From Aphelidium insulamus (taxonomy: Eukaryota; Aphelidiomycota; Aphelidea; Aphelidiaceae): a DNA stretch of 64,000 bases. Below, one piece after another: positions 1 to 11,650 of the stretch (within the stretch, counting starts at the first letter, position 1; each line of letters opens with the position of its first letter). The translations under genes were made by a program, and so were the position numbers. Below the pieces are notes generated by a model that made no database searches, had not been told where the DNA came from, and saw only the letters and a program-made list of their open reading frames with translations. Location of the stretch: contig JAZDSV010000013.1 in the NCBI GenBank assembly GCA_036784855.1, positions 1-64,000 on the forward strand, given 5' to 3'.

Positions 1-78
1 CTGACAACTGCACTGACAACATCACAATTTGTCGTATTATTGTAGCGCATAGCTTCTGCACCAGAGCCGTTTATATTA

Positions 79-640
79 TCACAGGATCACCACGACACCC
101 AGCCAGGTGGTACCTTCATCTTGAACTACGACGTCATCGGATACGACCAGATCAGTTTCACGCCAATAGTTCTCCGAAACGCGACCATCTCTATCAGGAT
201 TAGGAACGAAATACGATTGTACGCCTTCCCGCTCGAGGTGGAGCGGCAAACACGTATAGATACGGCCACTGCGCTTGGTGAAGTTGCGAACATATCCCAA
301 TCGTCCGGCATATATGTCAGGCGTCGCTATCATTCTAAGGTTGGCCACGTCGCGTCGTTATGTGTATCCGTCATGGTCCGTATGTTGATATTCGTGTTTC
401 GCTGTTCTAAAACGCCAATACGCTGAATCGTCAGGTTCCGTGCTGACCTCAATTCATCTTTCGCACGGAGGACATCTTCAATCGTGGGGCCTGTCTAGAT
501 ATCCCTAAATTCGCTTATAGTGGCATCAGGTGACGTCCAAACATGATCGACGGAGGATTTGCGAAATGGCGTTCCATCCTGCTCCACCAGCATATGCCAA
601 ATTCGCACTTGACCACTCGACATGCAGAGGTGCGGCTAAA
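79..640 (-). pseudogene. decayed coding relic, possibly Crinkler-like N-terminus
   Basis: No intact gene is visible in the first 879 bases. On the minus strand a frame opens with ATG at 623 (M-S-S-G-Q-V-R-I-W-H-M-L), continues as LVEQDGTPFRKSSVDHVW and hits an in-frame stop near 497. It then continues with a charged stretch (IEDVLRAKDELRSARN). A second open stretch of 89 codons runs from 348 to 79. The pattern 'V-E-x-D-G-x-P ... S-V-D ... F-R-D' recalls the ubiquitin-like N-terminal part of Crinkler (CRN) proteins found in oomycetes and some zoosporic or mycorrhizal fungi. This is a weak resemblance from memory. The stop codon and lack of a downstream domain suggest a broken copy. It could equally be unrelated noncoding DNA. 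Confidence 0.25.
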
Positions 641-879
641 CTGTCTAGCAACAGTATCAACCAATCAGTCGATTAGCCTACGCGGGAGATCCTCGGAGCA
701 TCTCCGCAGCTAGGGCTTACAACTTACAACTCACCAGCGTACAATGCATATATGTAAATATATCCAATGCAATCACTGATTTCATGTAATAATGAAAGTT
801 CAACCATATTTTCTTGTTAGAGAGTGTGTGGAGTACAAGCCAACTTTAAACTCGCTGCGGGCTGAGAGAGGCCTGGCTG

Positions 880-3627
880 TCAGAGGTGTGCGCCCGTGTA
901 TCGTTTCGGCCACACTGACCAGTCGATGGCCAGAGCATCGATCAGTTTCATGTATTCGGGAAGCCATATGTCCTCCAGGTCTTCGACTAGCGCTGGATTG
1001 ACGTATCGGTTGTAGCCGTCCTGGCGGTAAAAGTAGGACTCGTCGCGCTGCGTAACAACGGCAACATTGTCACTGGAACCATTGCCGCCGCGTTCTGCCA
1101 TCTCAACAGCCGGCGGTGACTTTGGCTGCACATCTCCAAGTGCCGCTGGTGCGCTCGCGGTGCGTCTGGTCGTGTCTTCCGCGTATTCGAGAGGCAGATT
1201 TTGAGCGTATTGCTTCAACCACTTCTTGCAGTAGTAGCGCAGAATGACGGTGAGGAAGAGCAGCGGTATCACCAGAATGCCGGGAAGAACCGACTTCTTC
1301 AACGACAAGATTCCAATCAAAGTCAACTGGCACAGCAATACTCCCACAATGGTGATATCAAACAGCGACGGCCACAAAGTGCCACCCGTCTCGTATGCCG
1401 GCGAGTACACATACAGCAGCTGATACTTGTACGCCAGATAGTACAGAGCAAACAGTAGTGCGGCAAACGGCGTGATCAACGGCGCAATGATCGAGTAGAC
1501 CAACGCAATGGTGAAGAATAGCGCCAACGGTGGGAAAGCGGAATAGTACGACAGCGTCTGCTTCGAGTAGAACTCGGCTCGGGACCGCGGGGTCTTGTAA
1601 ATGTACTTTTTGAATCGGTCAAACAGATAACGCGGGAGCTGCAGCAATTCCATCGCAAATCCACTGAGCCCAAGTACAATATAATTGATGAAGAACGTGG
1701 CATTCTGGCTCATGTAGTTAACAATGAGCGCAATCTAAACGAGTAGTACCTTTGGCAGTTGCTGAGCCAATATGTTCACCACAGATGGCGGATTATTGAT
1801 TATGTCGTTCAGTGACTTGAGAATGGTCCCTCCAAGGGTGAATACCAGCAACACATTGAAGATGAGGAATAAGAAGCTGCACAAATCATAAGCTGGTAAT
1901 CATAATGCTACATGCACTACACTCACTATCGACTAAATGTTCGAATCTCCAAGTTGCTGAATGTTTTTGGCTTCTCAGCCTTGGTGATTGCTAGTACATC
2001 AGAACACGTTCGCTTACATAATCAAGTCACACACCATAAAGAATTGCAGGCAGGAGCGACATTAGCACAGCGGTCAACACAGTCGGCAGCACATTTTGAA
2101 TAAGACTGCGAACTGACGGCGATGCATTGGCAATGCTTGACAGCCCCGGGATGATAGCCGACAAGTTCTCCAGACTCGTAAGTGACACGATAAGCGCCAC
2201 AGGAATCAGCCAAAAGAATGTCAGTGCAATCGTAGCCGCTGTGTCGCTCAGCAGTCCCACTATAAGTTGATACTTTTGACTGTGCTTGAGATGCGTCCAG
2301 ATTATGTTACGCGGCTCTGGAGCCATGGTGGTGATGCACCGCAGCGGAGTCGAGTGCACCAGCACCTGCGATCCCTTAAGCGCGTCTTGCGTGTTCATCA
2401 TGGTCATGAACGCTGTGTGAGTCTGGCCATAGTCATTAGTGTCGAGCTGACCGCGCAGGCGAAGGATTCGCGGCTTCAAGGTTTCTACTTTGCCGCCATA
2501 GTAGTCCAGAGCGTTGACTTTTGTGAAGAGCTTAAGGCGAGTGGTGGGCACATATTTACGGGGAATGCTTTCCAAGACGTTTGGCGACTCGCCCACACGA
2601 TTCCACAATAAGCTCTTGGTGGCCTCGTCGTCTTGAGCACTGTTCAGCCACTCGTTGTCACCCGCTTTAGCTATTTCGGCTCGATGCTTCACCACATCGT
2701 TGGAGTAGGACACCAGGCTCTTTTCAAAATTCTTGAGATACTGGTTGTAGTGCTCCAGTTTGATTTCGACCTCGGGAATATTTCGATACACGTGCAATGC
2801 TTCGATAGCGCCAAATCCAAGCGTTTTAAAATCTACGCTTGTATAAGAGGCAGTAAGGGCGATAAATTGCAAGCATACATGTCTCCAGCGTGGCCTTGGT
2901 GCGCAACTCAGATGGCAACGAATCGATCATCAAAGTGCGTCCCACCTTGCTGTGCATAATACGGATGCGGTGTGCGTGATAAACTCTGATGTACAAGTAG
3001 TGCATGCGGTACAGGAACACGTAGACCATCAGGGATATAATCCACGCGCAGAGCGCAATGCACCCAAAACAGTGAGCTGCCTTCCGCAATATTGCCCATC
3101 GAGAGCACATCCAGCCTGATTTTAAGCTGAGCACAGCGATGCAATAATGCACAGGTAGCACTCGACGTACCCTTGAACAGTGGCATCACCTTGACCATTG
3201 GCATTAGTGGGAATCAGTACGAGCAGGCCCAAAATGCCGGTCATGACAAAGAAAACGCAAGAGTACTTGAGATACATGAGCATGATGGTGGCATCACCTC
3301 CGATTATTGTGTCGATATCCTTGTCGTCCACACGATTGATTGCCGCCAGCCATCCGAGAAACCCCTTGGGCGCCGGTCGCACTTTACTCCTGCACGAGGC
3401 ATTAACGATATATGTGGGAGTGCAGTGGCACATGAGTGATACGTACTGCGGTACGAATTGGGTCTTCGGCGAGTAGACCTTGGGCCGCTTGCTGCGGACC
3501 AGCTCGAACACGCACAGACAGACCAGGACAATCAAGAGTGTCAGCGCAAACTGGATGAGCAGACCGGGCAGAGAGAATCCTCCGTGCTGCTGTTATTGTT
3601 CTCGGCGGGTGTGGTAGTGGCGGCCAT
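880..3627 (-). CDS. CSC1/OSCA/TMEM63-type calcium-permeable stress-gated channel
   Basis: Predicted polytopic membrane channel opened by osmotic or mechanical stress. Proposed exons, minus order: 3627-3447, 3389-3171, 3115-2879, 2832-2035, 1990-1927, 1876-1750, 1704-880. The N-terminal TM is followed by the family's KVYSPK and FLGWL segments, a GLDVLSMGNI-like stretch, a cytosolic loop with YFKTLGFGAIEALHVYRNIP, and then the channel core with LPAILYAITKAEKP, RTFSRYFLFLIFNVLLVFTL and QLPKNATFFINYIVLGL. All these match the RSN1_7TM family. About 816 codons is a usual length. Two places need a one-base correction: just after the start ATG (near 3580) and in a TTTTGGG run near 3066-3072. The open frame otherwise is long and well conserved, so a sequencing indel is as likely as a pseudogene. 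Confidence 0.85.
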
Positions 3628-4260
3628 GTCGGCGGATATGTATGTACTTTGCGCCAATGCAAAAGTGAAAATGAATCGAACTTTGCTTATTGCGTCATTT
3701 GTCCTTCTTTCTTATCGCGGAAACAAAACGCGCTAAGTTTTCGCGTTAAGTGCATAATACATCGAGCTATATGTATACACGGGATAAATTGATCATGTTT
3801 ATGGCAAATATCCAACATATATAGCTGCATAAGAGATTTGATGTTATACGTATGCTGTATAAATATTGAGATATGATGCGCTCAAATATGTTCATTAAGA
3901 CCACACTACACTGGCTGATTATATTAAGTAACTGGCTGGAGAACAGGCACGGTTTCTCCTGCCATTTGGAATTTTGCAACCCATTCAGGATGCGGAATAA
4001 TGTTATGATGAGCCTAATATGAAGCTTATATTAATTATAATGTATCTGAATGAAGAAATAAGTTATCAAAGTTAACAGCTATTGTACAGGATGAATGTAT
4101 TAACCGGACCTATATATGTAAAAGGTTCAACTTACTATGCAATACATAATTAAGCACGCGTGATCTGATTGGTCGGTGGGCAGCTTGAATTGATTAGACA
4201 ACGCGCAAAATACCGCTGCCTCCACCACTAATCTGTCAATTTCAACTGATTAATCCCACA
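3628..4260. other. intergenic, AT-rich, no gene seen
   Basis: This 630-base gap lies between the divergently transcribed channel gene and the next plus-strand gene. It is AT-rich, with many short TATA-like runs and only short open frames on either strand. It presumably holds both promoters. I see no RNA gene or repeat in it. Confidence 0.6.
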
Positions 4261-5477
4261 ATGCCACCTGCAAAAGATGGAGGTGACAATGGCGACGAGT
4301 ACATGCCATCGGCACTGTTGCAAGTAGTCGGAATGCCGGAACTATCGTCGGATGAGCTGTCCACATTCCCAGTGCTGGAGATGGGCGAAGTGGCCGCAGC
4401 AAAATGCGTCGATGTCATTGACGCGAGCAGCGAGGAGCAGTTCACGCTCACGTCCTGCGAGTCACTGATACGCACTCACATGGAGAACGGGACCGACCTG
4501 CTACTGGCACGTGTCATCACCGTTGACGAGGAGGACAACTTTTACTGCAACTACTACGCCGCCCACCGTTTCAACAAGCATCTGTTTCGCGTAGATCCCG
4601 CGCAGCCAGTACTCTACCGCATCGATCTCGAGAATGTAAGTCATATCTAAGTGTGTGCAAAGTTGATACATTGACGATAACAACTTTCACAGCCCATGAA
4701 TGGAATGCCAGTGTATGGAGACGTCTACTACTACTGTGTGCGAGCGAACAAGCAGCCGCGGTTGAGCAAGGGCGGCAATAATAATGGCGACCCGGTGGTA
4801 TATGTGGCGCAGTATTTTGGCACGGATCGCGACTATCTGAACAGCGGTCGAGTGCGCAACATATTCAAGCAGAACGCGCTAACTACCGAAGACACTTTGA
4901 TCTACACGCTTGCCACAGGCGGCAGCCATGAGCGACTGGTAAGTGACCCCACTGATCCAGAGTATCGTGCGTGCACGTTGGAACTCGCACTGAACAGAGG
5001 ATCATCCACGTCGCTCGACGCGCGGCACTCGGCAGCAATGCAACAGATTGAGTTGCCTCTGACAGACTCTGTGTTACAACAGGCCCCCATCAAACGATCG
5101 TCAGTGGGCGCTGGGCGCCGGCTTGGAACAGGCTGCGCACGTCCAATTTGTCCTCGCTACTGGTACGCGGCGGGGAATCGTCTGCGTCGTCGTCGGAATC
5201 ATCCGATGCCGACTCGCCCGGCAGTCGGCAGCCGTCGCCACTCATGCTGAACGTGAGGCGCCTAATCACATCGCGCTCAATGACCGACTCTCCGTCACCG
5301 AAATCCGGCGCTATTCCCTTCTCAATCACCTTTCCCGTTGGCGAGTCCAACGACTGGGACCCGTGGAGTTTATATCGGCGTATCGGGCACCGGTTCGTGC
5401 TAATCGAGCTTAGCCAATGCACAGTAGCAATATATATTAAATTTTCAATGCATGCCAGTAGCGTCATGAATTCATAG
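4261..5477 (+). CDS. unrecognised protein with Ser/Asp-rich tail
   Basis: I do not recognise the family. Exon 1 (4261-4635) starts MPPAKDGGDNGDEYMP and encodes a compact region with NFYCNYYAAHRFNKHLFRV. A clean GTAAGT...CAG intron (4636-4692) joins in frame to NPMNGMPVYGDVYYYCVRAN. A second exon runs to a GTAAGT donor at 4939. The likely last exon begins near 5083 and, in the most protein-like frame, is rich in Ser, Asp and Pro (SSASSSESSDADSPGSRQ) and ends at 5477. The second junction does not resolve cleanly: the acceptor at 5082 leads into a different frame, which ends near 5250. The conserved-looking first 230 residues suggest a globular domain followed by a disordered, possibly phosphorylated tail. 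The 3' end faces the kinase gene, whose stop is about 30 bases away. Confidence 0.55.
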
Positions 5478-5507
5478 CTCTACTTTATTTTCTGTTGCTA
5501 GTCCGTG

Positions 5508-8500
5508 CTAATCGCGCTTAATCGGCGAGTCGTGTGCGTAGGAAAACCCATCAAACGTTGCGGGGTTGCGGAGATTGATGTAAGACACGGTGCTGGCGGG
5601 GGTCAGCACCGGAGGCAACTGGGTGAAGTCGTCGTCGAAAAAGCTGACATCAAAGTCGTCCGTCACATCGGGTTTGAACGGCGGCTCAATAGCCTTCTCA
5701 AAGAGCCGGTTAAAGTCAATGGCGGCGAAGAATCGGTGCATCTGGATATCTTGGCCACCATCGGTGCCTATTCTCTTCTCTGGGTCGCGGATAAACAGCT
5801 TGGACAGCAGGTCCTTGGCGTCGGCGCCAACAAACTCGGGGTACTCGACCTCTTCACAAACGATCCTGTTGAACAGCTTGTCCCGATCCTCGCAGTAAAA
5901 TGGATGATAGCCGCACAGCAGTTCAAACATCACGTTTCCAAACGCCCACCAGTCGGCGGTGTACGAGTGGTTGAGGCCCTGGATAACTTCTGGGGCCAGA
6001 TATTCCGGTGTGCCGGCGATTATACTGTCACCGTCATCGTCGTCCTCCTCGACCACCTGCTTGCTGAGTCCAAAATCGGCAATTTTGACGTGACCATCCT
6101 TGTCCAGCAGTATATTTTCCAGTTTGAGGTCTCTATTTATTAGTGAGGTCAGACACAAACCAAATTCACACGCTACATACCGGTAAACAATGCCTTTGCC
6201 GTGCAAGCACTGAAGGGCGAGCAAAATCTCGGCGCAGTAGAAACGTACTCGCGGTTCCGAGAAGCGCCCAAAATGGCTGACGTGGAAAAACATTTCCCCG
6301 CCATTGACGTACTCCATCACAAGATACAGGCGCTCAACGGTTTGAAATGCATAGTAAAGACTAACGATAAATGGATGGCGTATTGCCCGCAATATGTCAT
6401 TCTCAGTCTTGGTGTTCATTACTTGTCGCTCGTCGGTGATTGTTGACTTCTTTATCACTTTAATTGCAAACACTTTTCCGGTAGCTATTTGACTACACAG
6501 CAACACCTATGCGTTGTGTCAGACCGCGTTTACTAACAATCACAAAGATTACCTTGCCAAACTTTCCACGGCCCAGCACTCGATGTATTTCGAAATCGTC
6601 CATGCTCAATTTGGAGGTCTCATTTGCTGCGGGCTTGACAGCGACCGCTGGCTTGGCGTGGTCTTTGAATGCTTGAAGCCACGAGTCGACAGATTCAGAT
6701 GATTCTGCAGTAAAGTAGAGAACGGCATTCGCATCGGTTTTCATTGCAACTTCAAATGCCAATTTTCGGTGAGCTGTTTTCACCGACGTGAACGAGTCCA
6801 GATCGAGATCAAACTCGATTTTGCTGTTGTCATTTATGCGCCCGCGGAACTTGCCGTTCTCAATCCAGCACCAGTGCGACTTGCCCTTCACGCGGCTTCC
6901 GGCACCCTCTTCTTTAATCAGCCAACCCTCTTTGACAATGATGACCTCACGGATCGCGTGCGGCTGTGCCTCATTCACGTTGGCTTCCTTTCGTTCCTGC
7001 GACAGCATGGAAGCAATGTTGCTAATTTCAGAATTGTCAGTTTTGATCGCCGACTTGTTCTCATTCACACCGAATATGTTGGCCACTTTTGCGGTGCGCC
7101 GCGTGGTTCGCAACCTTTTCGCGGTGTCCGTGCTACGCCCAGACTTGACGGAAATCAAGCTGTCCACAGATGCGCGCTGTACGGACGACAGTTGATGCTG
7201 CCACGTTGTCTTTTTGAACAAGAAAATCTCGTTTCCTTTCCACAGACACATTGCATCGTATAGTCGTTCATTGGGAGCCATTGTGCGCTCTATACTCAAT
7301 GCTTAACTTAATGAAATGTATAAGCAACTTACCAGAACCGCTAAACACCTCTAGCACTACGTATCGCATGCAGTCGTCGTGAACGTTCAGCTTCTCAATT
7401 AGCAGGTCTATCAGTTGCTTGGCAGTTGTCGTCACTGGAACATTGATCGACTTGAATGTCTGATTGATCATGTAGATCTTGACGGTAAACGTGCCATTGG
7501 TCACTTTCGGCCTGCGTGGCTTGGGTTCGTGGCTGGGCGATGCGGGTCGCTCCAGACCAGGAATAATGTGGCGATTGGCCGCCCGCCTCGACATCATTGC
7601 CATGGTACCAATATCGCCACCGAGTCGCGACCTGTTCTGCACCCCGCGATGCATGTCCTCATTGACGCCGAGTAGTTTGGCCACTTTTTTGTACGCTTTT
7701 ACCGCCACGCTAAAGATTACCAAACATGTGTTATGACCAGTGTGATAATTATTACCTGTTCCTCGCTGTCAGCGGATATACCGGCAACGTTAAGAAAATT
7801 GGCAAGCTGGTGTTCATTGTCGATTCCAAGCATGGCCGTCAACTTGCTAATACGCTTAGTTTTGCTATCTTGGTTCGGCTATTATTCAACAAGTGAGTGT
7901 AAGCGCAGATAGAAGCTGGCGCAGTAAAATAATACTTACCTTCAACTCGTCATTGTCGTCGGAAGAATTTTGCTCCAGCTGACTGCTCTGGAGAAATAGC
8001 TGCTCCGAAAGCGACGTCAATATAGTAGGATCTTTTCCGTACAGCTTTGTTATTTGGCTCTTGATCTTGTGCAGCTCGTTGTTGATTAGATATGCCCAGC
8101 ATGGCTGCCACCTTGTCGGCGTTGCGAGCGATCTTCATCTGCAACATCCGATGTTAGAATATGCATGACGTGCACAATGCCTATCAGCGCACCTCGATGG
8201 CGTTACGGCGCGATGGATCGTCGACACTCTGGTCCGAGACGCTGCTCACACTCGTAATCGACGAGTAGTGATCAATGCTGGGACGCTCAGACTGCTGGCT
8301 GATGGACTCGGACATGGAGATGTCGGCCACCAGGTACGGCAAGATTTGCCCGTTGTGCGTTTGCACGCCGCTGCCACCGCCGCTCTCCAGGAAAGTGAGA
8401 GTGATCTCGGCGGAATCCTTTCGCCGTAACTCCAGCGTGGCCCCATCAGCGATTGCTTGCGATATAATGCCGTCAGTGGCGTTATAGTTGTCTAGATGAT

Positions 8501-9729
8501 GTTAAGGTATATGACCGCAATGCAAGCGCACGCACCACTGCCACGAACTACCACTTCCAGCTCTTGCGCAATCGTGGGCGGAAGATTCAGCGAGGCGCAG
8601 ACAAAGTCCGGCAACGCCTCCACCTCCACATCCTTGCCGACGGGGATGCATCGGGCACACGTGTTGTCAAACACCAGCACCGGTGCCACGATGCTGGTCA
8701 GATCCTCATCGGACTCGGCCACCTCTTTAGTCTTGAATACGTAGCGCACAAACGGCTCGTGGCGGTTGAACGGGGTCTCGGCGGCGCGCAGAAATCGCGC
8801 AGACCCGCCGCCCACAGTCAGCCGCAGGATGGCGTACTCGCTGAACGGGCGTGCCAGCGATACCTTGTCATTACGGGCCAGTTGCGCGGTGGCTTCGGCG
8901 GTCGTGGTAAATATGTTGACCACGATATCGGCGGCATTGCCATCGTCCAGCAGCACGCTGACGGGAAAGCTGCGCGGCACAACGCGTCGGATTACGCAGA
9001 CGCCTTGCGCGGACAGTGGAATCGTGTCGCCGGGCATCTCGGCAGCCAGTGGCGTGTCTGTGCACACGCAGCTTAGTAGACAGCAGGGCAAACACACACG
9101 TAGCGGGTGTGTACGTACATTTGCCGGAAGCGTCCACCGTGCATAGTTGCCAGGCGGCGGTGCCGTGCTGCTCGGCAAGGTTCCATTCGGCGCACACCTG
9201 ACCGATTATGTCGTGAACAGTGGTCTGGCCCGTCACACTGCTGGGGGACACGCGCGCCCCGTCCACAGTGTGCAGCGCCACTGTCAAGGGCGTGGAGTGG
9301 ACGAGCGCCGGCGGTGGTGGCGATGTCTCCAAAGCCGCTGAGACAATGTCTTCCGGGGGCAGCAGTGAAATGTCGGGCGGCGGTGGCGGCCGGAGAACCG
9401 ACGACGCGTTACTGGCGGTGCTTGCGTGACGCTTGGTGAACGGCTGCTCCACCACACTCATGTCCACGGATGTGGGGCGGGACGCGGTGGAACTGCGGCT
9501 GAGGCGCTTGGAGGCGGCAACAACGCGTGGATTAAGTGGCGGCGGCTGCCTCCACCGTGGCCGAGCGCAGAAAGTCGTCGATAGCGGCTTCGCCGGGGAG
9601 CTGCTGTGATGCATCTGCGGCCGGCGGTGCGGCCTTGCCGGTGTTCTGGGTGCCAAGGCCGTCCGTGATATCAGCGGCGAGGGCGGTGTTGCCGAGACGG
9701 GCCGCCAGTTGATCAACTGTTTCACGCAT
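5508..9729 (-). CDS. RA-like domains + PH + Akt-like AGC kinase fusion
   Basis: Predicted Ser/Thr kinase of the AGC (Akt/PKB) type with an N-terminal regulatory region of ubiquitin-fold, Ras-association-like domains. From the N-terminus: start ATG at 9729 and a disordered Pro-rich region; a first RA-like domain (about 9290-9125); a second (about 9050-8730); Ser-rich linkers; a third RA-like domain (FTVKIYMINQTFKSINVPV ... RLYDAMCLWKGNEIFLFKK, about 7505-7220); a PH domain (EGWLIKEEGAGSR ... SWLQAFKDHA, about 6925-6650); and the kinase (about 6600-5600). The kinase has GRGKFGKV, AIKVIKK, YRDLKLEN, DFGLSK, GTPEYLAPEV, a turn-motif-like TPAST and a hydrophobic motif FDGFSY. Exons join through GTAAGT-type introns across the whole length, which supports one gene. 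Two joins (near 9548 and 8098) need a one-base change or a very short intron. The Akt activation-loop Thr position is Ile, preceded by an acidic run and a Ser. Confidence 0.75.
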
Positions 9730-9937
9730 GGCGTCCGGTCGCGCGGTGTTGTCGTGTGTGCGTGTCCGTGTGTGTGTCCGCGGGGTGGGCGGTGTGACGT
9801 GGCGGTGGCGTGCGCCTTTTTGGCTAGCTGGCAGTCCTCTCGACGTTGGACGGTGTTGTCGAGACGTACGCTATTAATAGAGCCACGCCTCCGTGTGGTG
9901 AGACACTCCGTTGCCAGCCTCGCGTGCAGTCCAGCCA

Positions 9938-10907
9938 ATGGGCGCCGCCAAGAGACTCCAGGTGCGCATATCGCCGACCCTGCGCGATGAAGACTTTCGA
10001 CCGTGCGCCGTCAACGATGACACTCACCCCGCAACCATTCACAACCAGCACTTTACGGGCTACGTGGCTGTGCGCGTACGGGACTATGCCGCAGTGGTGG
10101 AGAACAGTGTGCTGGCAGCCGCTGGCCACAAAGGCGGTGAGATGGACTGGTGCTGCTGCTGGCTATTTCGGCAGCAAGAAGCGCCTCTTCTCCATACAGG
10201 CAGAGGGGCATTTCGCCGAAGCGTTGGGCGGCGACGACGTGGTAATGGCTGCCGATTTCTCTCGGCCCCTTCGACCGGCAAGTGCACGGCAACTTACTGC
10301 ATAATCACATATGCATCTGCTTGCATTGTACATACTTGCACACATCTACTTGCACTCTTGCGCATCTTATCGATACATCTGTGTGTAGCCATTTGGGGTG
10401 TCACTGTTGGTGGAATTCGTGCGCCTTATCGATCCGGCGCTGCACACGCAGCTCTGGGCACCGCAACCGACAATATTCAGCCCGATTCTATGCGCCGCCA
10501 ATTTAATGCAGAGCTGGCCCATGGACGAGATGGTGGCGGCGGAGAACTCGCGGCCGCACACTCCAGACAGCATCGACACTCGGAACGGGGCACCCGGCTG
10601 GCGGTGGAAGTGGGGCGGTCAGCGGGTGCCGCTGGACGAGGGCCCGCTCAACAGTGTCACCTGGGACAATCGGCGAAAGTTCTTTCTCAGCCAGCAGCAT
10701 CGGCGCGGCTTCACATTTGAGCGCGGGCACATTTACGCGTTCGACTGGTTCTCGCCGTTCGTGGACTTTAACACGTTCGACTTGCACCTGGGCATGAAGA
10801 TGAATGCGCAGCGCTACCTGAACGGGCAGCCGGTGCGCTTCGTACTGCGCACGCGTGACAGTGGCAAGGTGTTTTTCGCCGTCGAGTTTCAATTAGTCCC
10901 AGTCTGA
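9938..10907 (+). CDS. DUF1769 protein, copy 1 (no signal peptide seen)
   Basis: This is a member of the fungal DUF1769 family, whose function is unknown to me. The start is at MGAAKRLQVRISPTL (an upstream ATG at 9911 is also in frame). Family hallmarks follow: HFTGYVAVRVRDY, SKKRLFSIQAEGHF, DDVVMAADFSRPL, then in the last exon HIYAFDWFSPFVDFNTF and GQPVRFVLRTRDSGKVFF. The intron before the last exon appears to use a GC donor (GCAAGT at about 10280) and ends TAG at 10391. The paralogue at 21617-22452 is spliced at the matching place with a GT donor. Between the VRVRDY and GSKKRLFS segments the frame changes, so a short intron of about 37 nt or an indel must lie between 10090 and 10140. This copy starts 209 bases from the divergent kinase gene. 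Confidence 0.8.
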
Positions 10908-11185
10908 TGATGATTTATGTACAATCTGCAATACATGGTTTGTTAAGCATACATATAGGCATATGCTCTAGCCTGTTACATATTAACTCATCCATGATGT
11001 TACGATGAGTAGGCAGGGTCAGAAGTTTTGTCACAAGGCATAAGATGGAAGTACACTGTGGCTTAACACTGCGCTTATCTGAAATGTCATACTGCCGTCA
11101 CAGAAAGCGCTTTACTACTCAACCAAAATAAATGGCCCGTGTTTAGCCTATCGTTGAGTAGTAAAGTAGTAAAAGAGCAATCGAC

Positions 11186-11542
11186 ATGGTGTGCAAAAAG
11201 TGCGAGGCCAAACTGGGCAAAGTGGTGGTGCCGGACAAGTGGAAGCAGGGCGCGCGCAACACGGTCGAGTCTGGTGGTCGAAAGCTGGGCGAGAACAGTT
11301 GCTGTCGAAGGGTGCCAGTGCATCCAGGCACGTCCATCCTGTGCTTTACAGACCCCTATGCATAATCATATAATTAATACCACAGGTTCTCGCCGTACGC
11401 GCAAAAGTGCAAGACGTGCCAGATGCGCATCCACCAGCCGGGGTCCATATACTGCCAGGGATGCGCGTACAAGAATGGAGTGTGTGCCATGTGCGGTGCG
11501 GCCATTCTCGACACGGGCAGCTATCGCATGAGCGCCAAATAG
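11186..11542 (+). CDS. CRIPT: CRIPT, cysteine-rich PDZ-binding protein homologue
   Basis: A small zinc-binding protein of about 100 residues, conserved across eukaryotes and tied to the minor spliceosome in recent work. Exon 1 begins MVCKKCEAKLGKVVVPDKW and continues ARNTVESGGRKLGEN, matching the family start. Exon 2, after an acceptor CAG at about 11385, reads FSPYAQKCKTCQMRIHQPG, then YCQGCAYKNGVCAMCG and ends SYRMSAK. The CxxC pairs (KKCEAK, CKTC, YCQGC, CAMCG) are in place. The junction is not clean. The family sequence calls for a lysine-rich link between GEN and FSPY, but the bases between 11293 and 11312 are one base out of frame with it, and the best GT donor leaves the wrong phase. 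A missing base or an unusual donor would explain this. Confidence 0.9.
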
Positions 11543-11650
11543 ATGTAAATTTGTAAATGTGGTCCATATCTTAGCGTATATACATAAATATACATCTATA
11601 TTGCATTAAAGTACAAGGCAGTTGTCTCTATTGACATGGCATCAACTTTG

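Noticed and set aside
6006-6143. Plus-strand 212-residue open frame over the kinase
   Set aside because: Antisense shadow; the minus strand carries all conserved kinase motifs.
9911-10160. Start of DUF1769 copy 1 as part of a longer upstream protein
   Set aside because: Upstream frames overlap the divergent kinase gene's 5' end and lack similarity to the family. The paralogue's homology begins shortly after MGAAKR.
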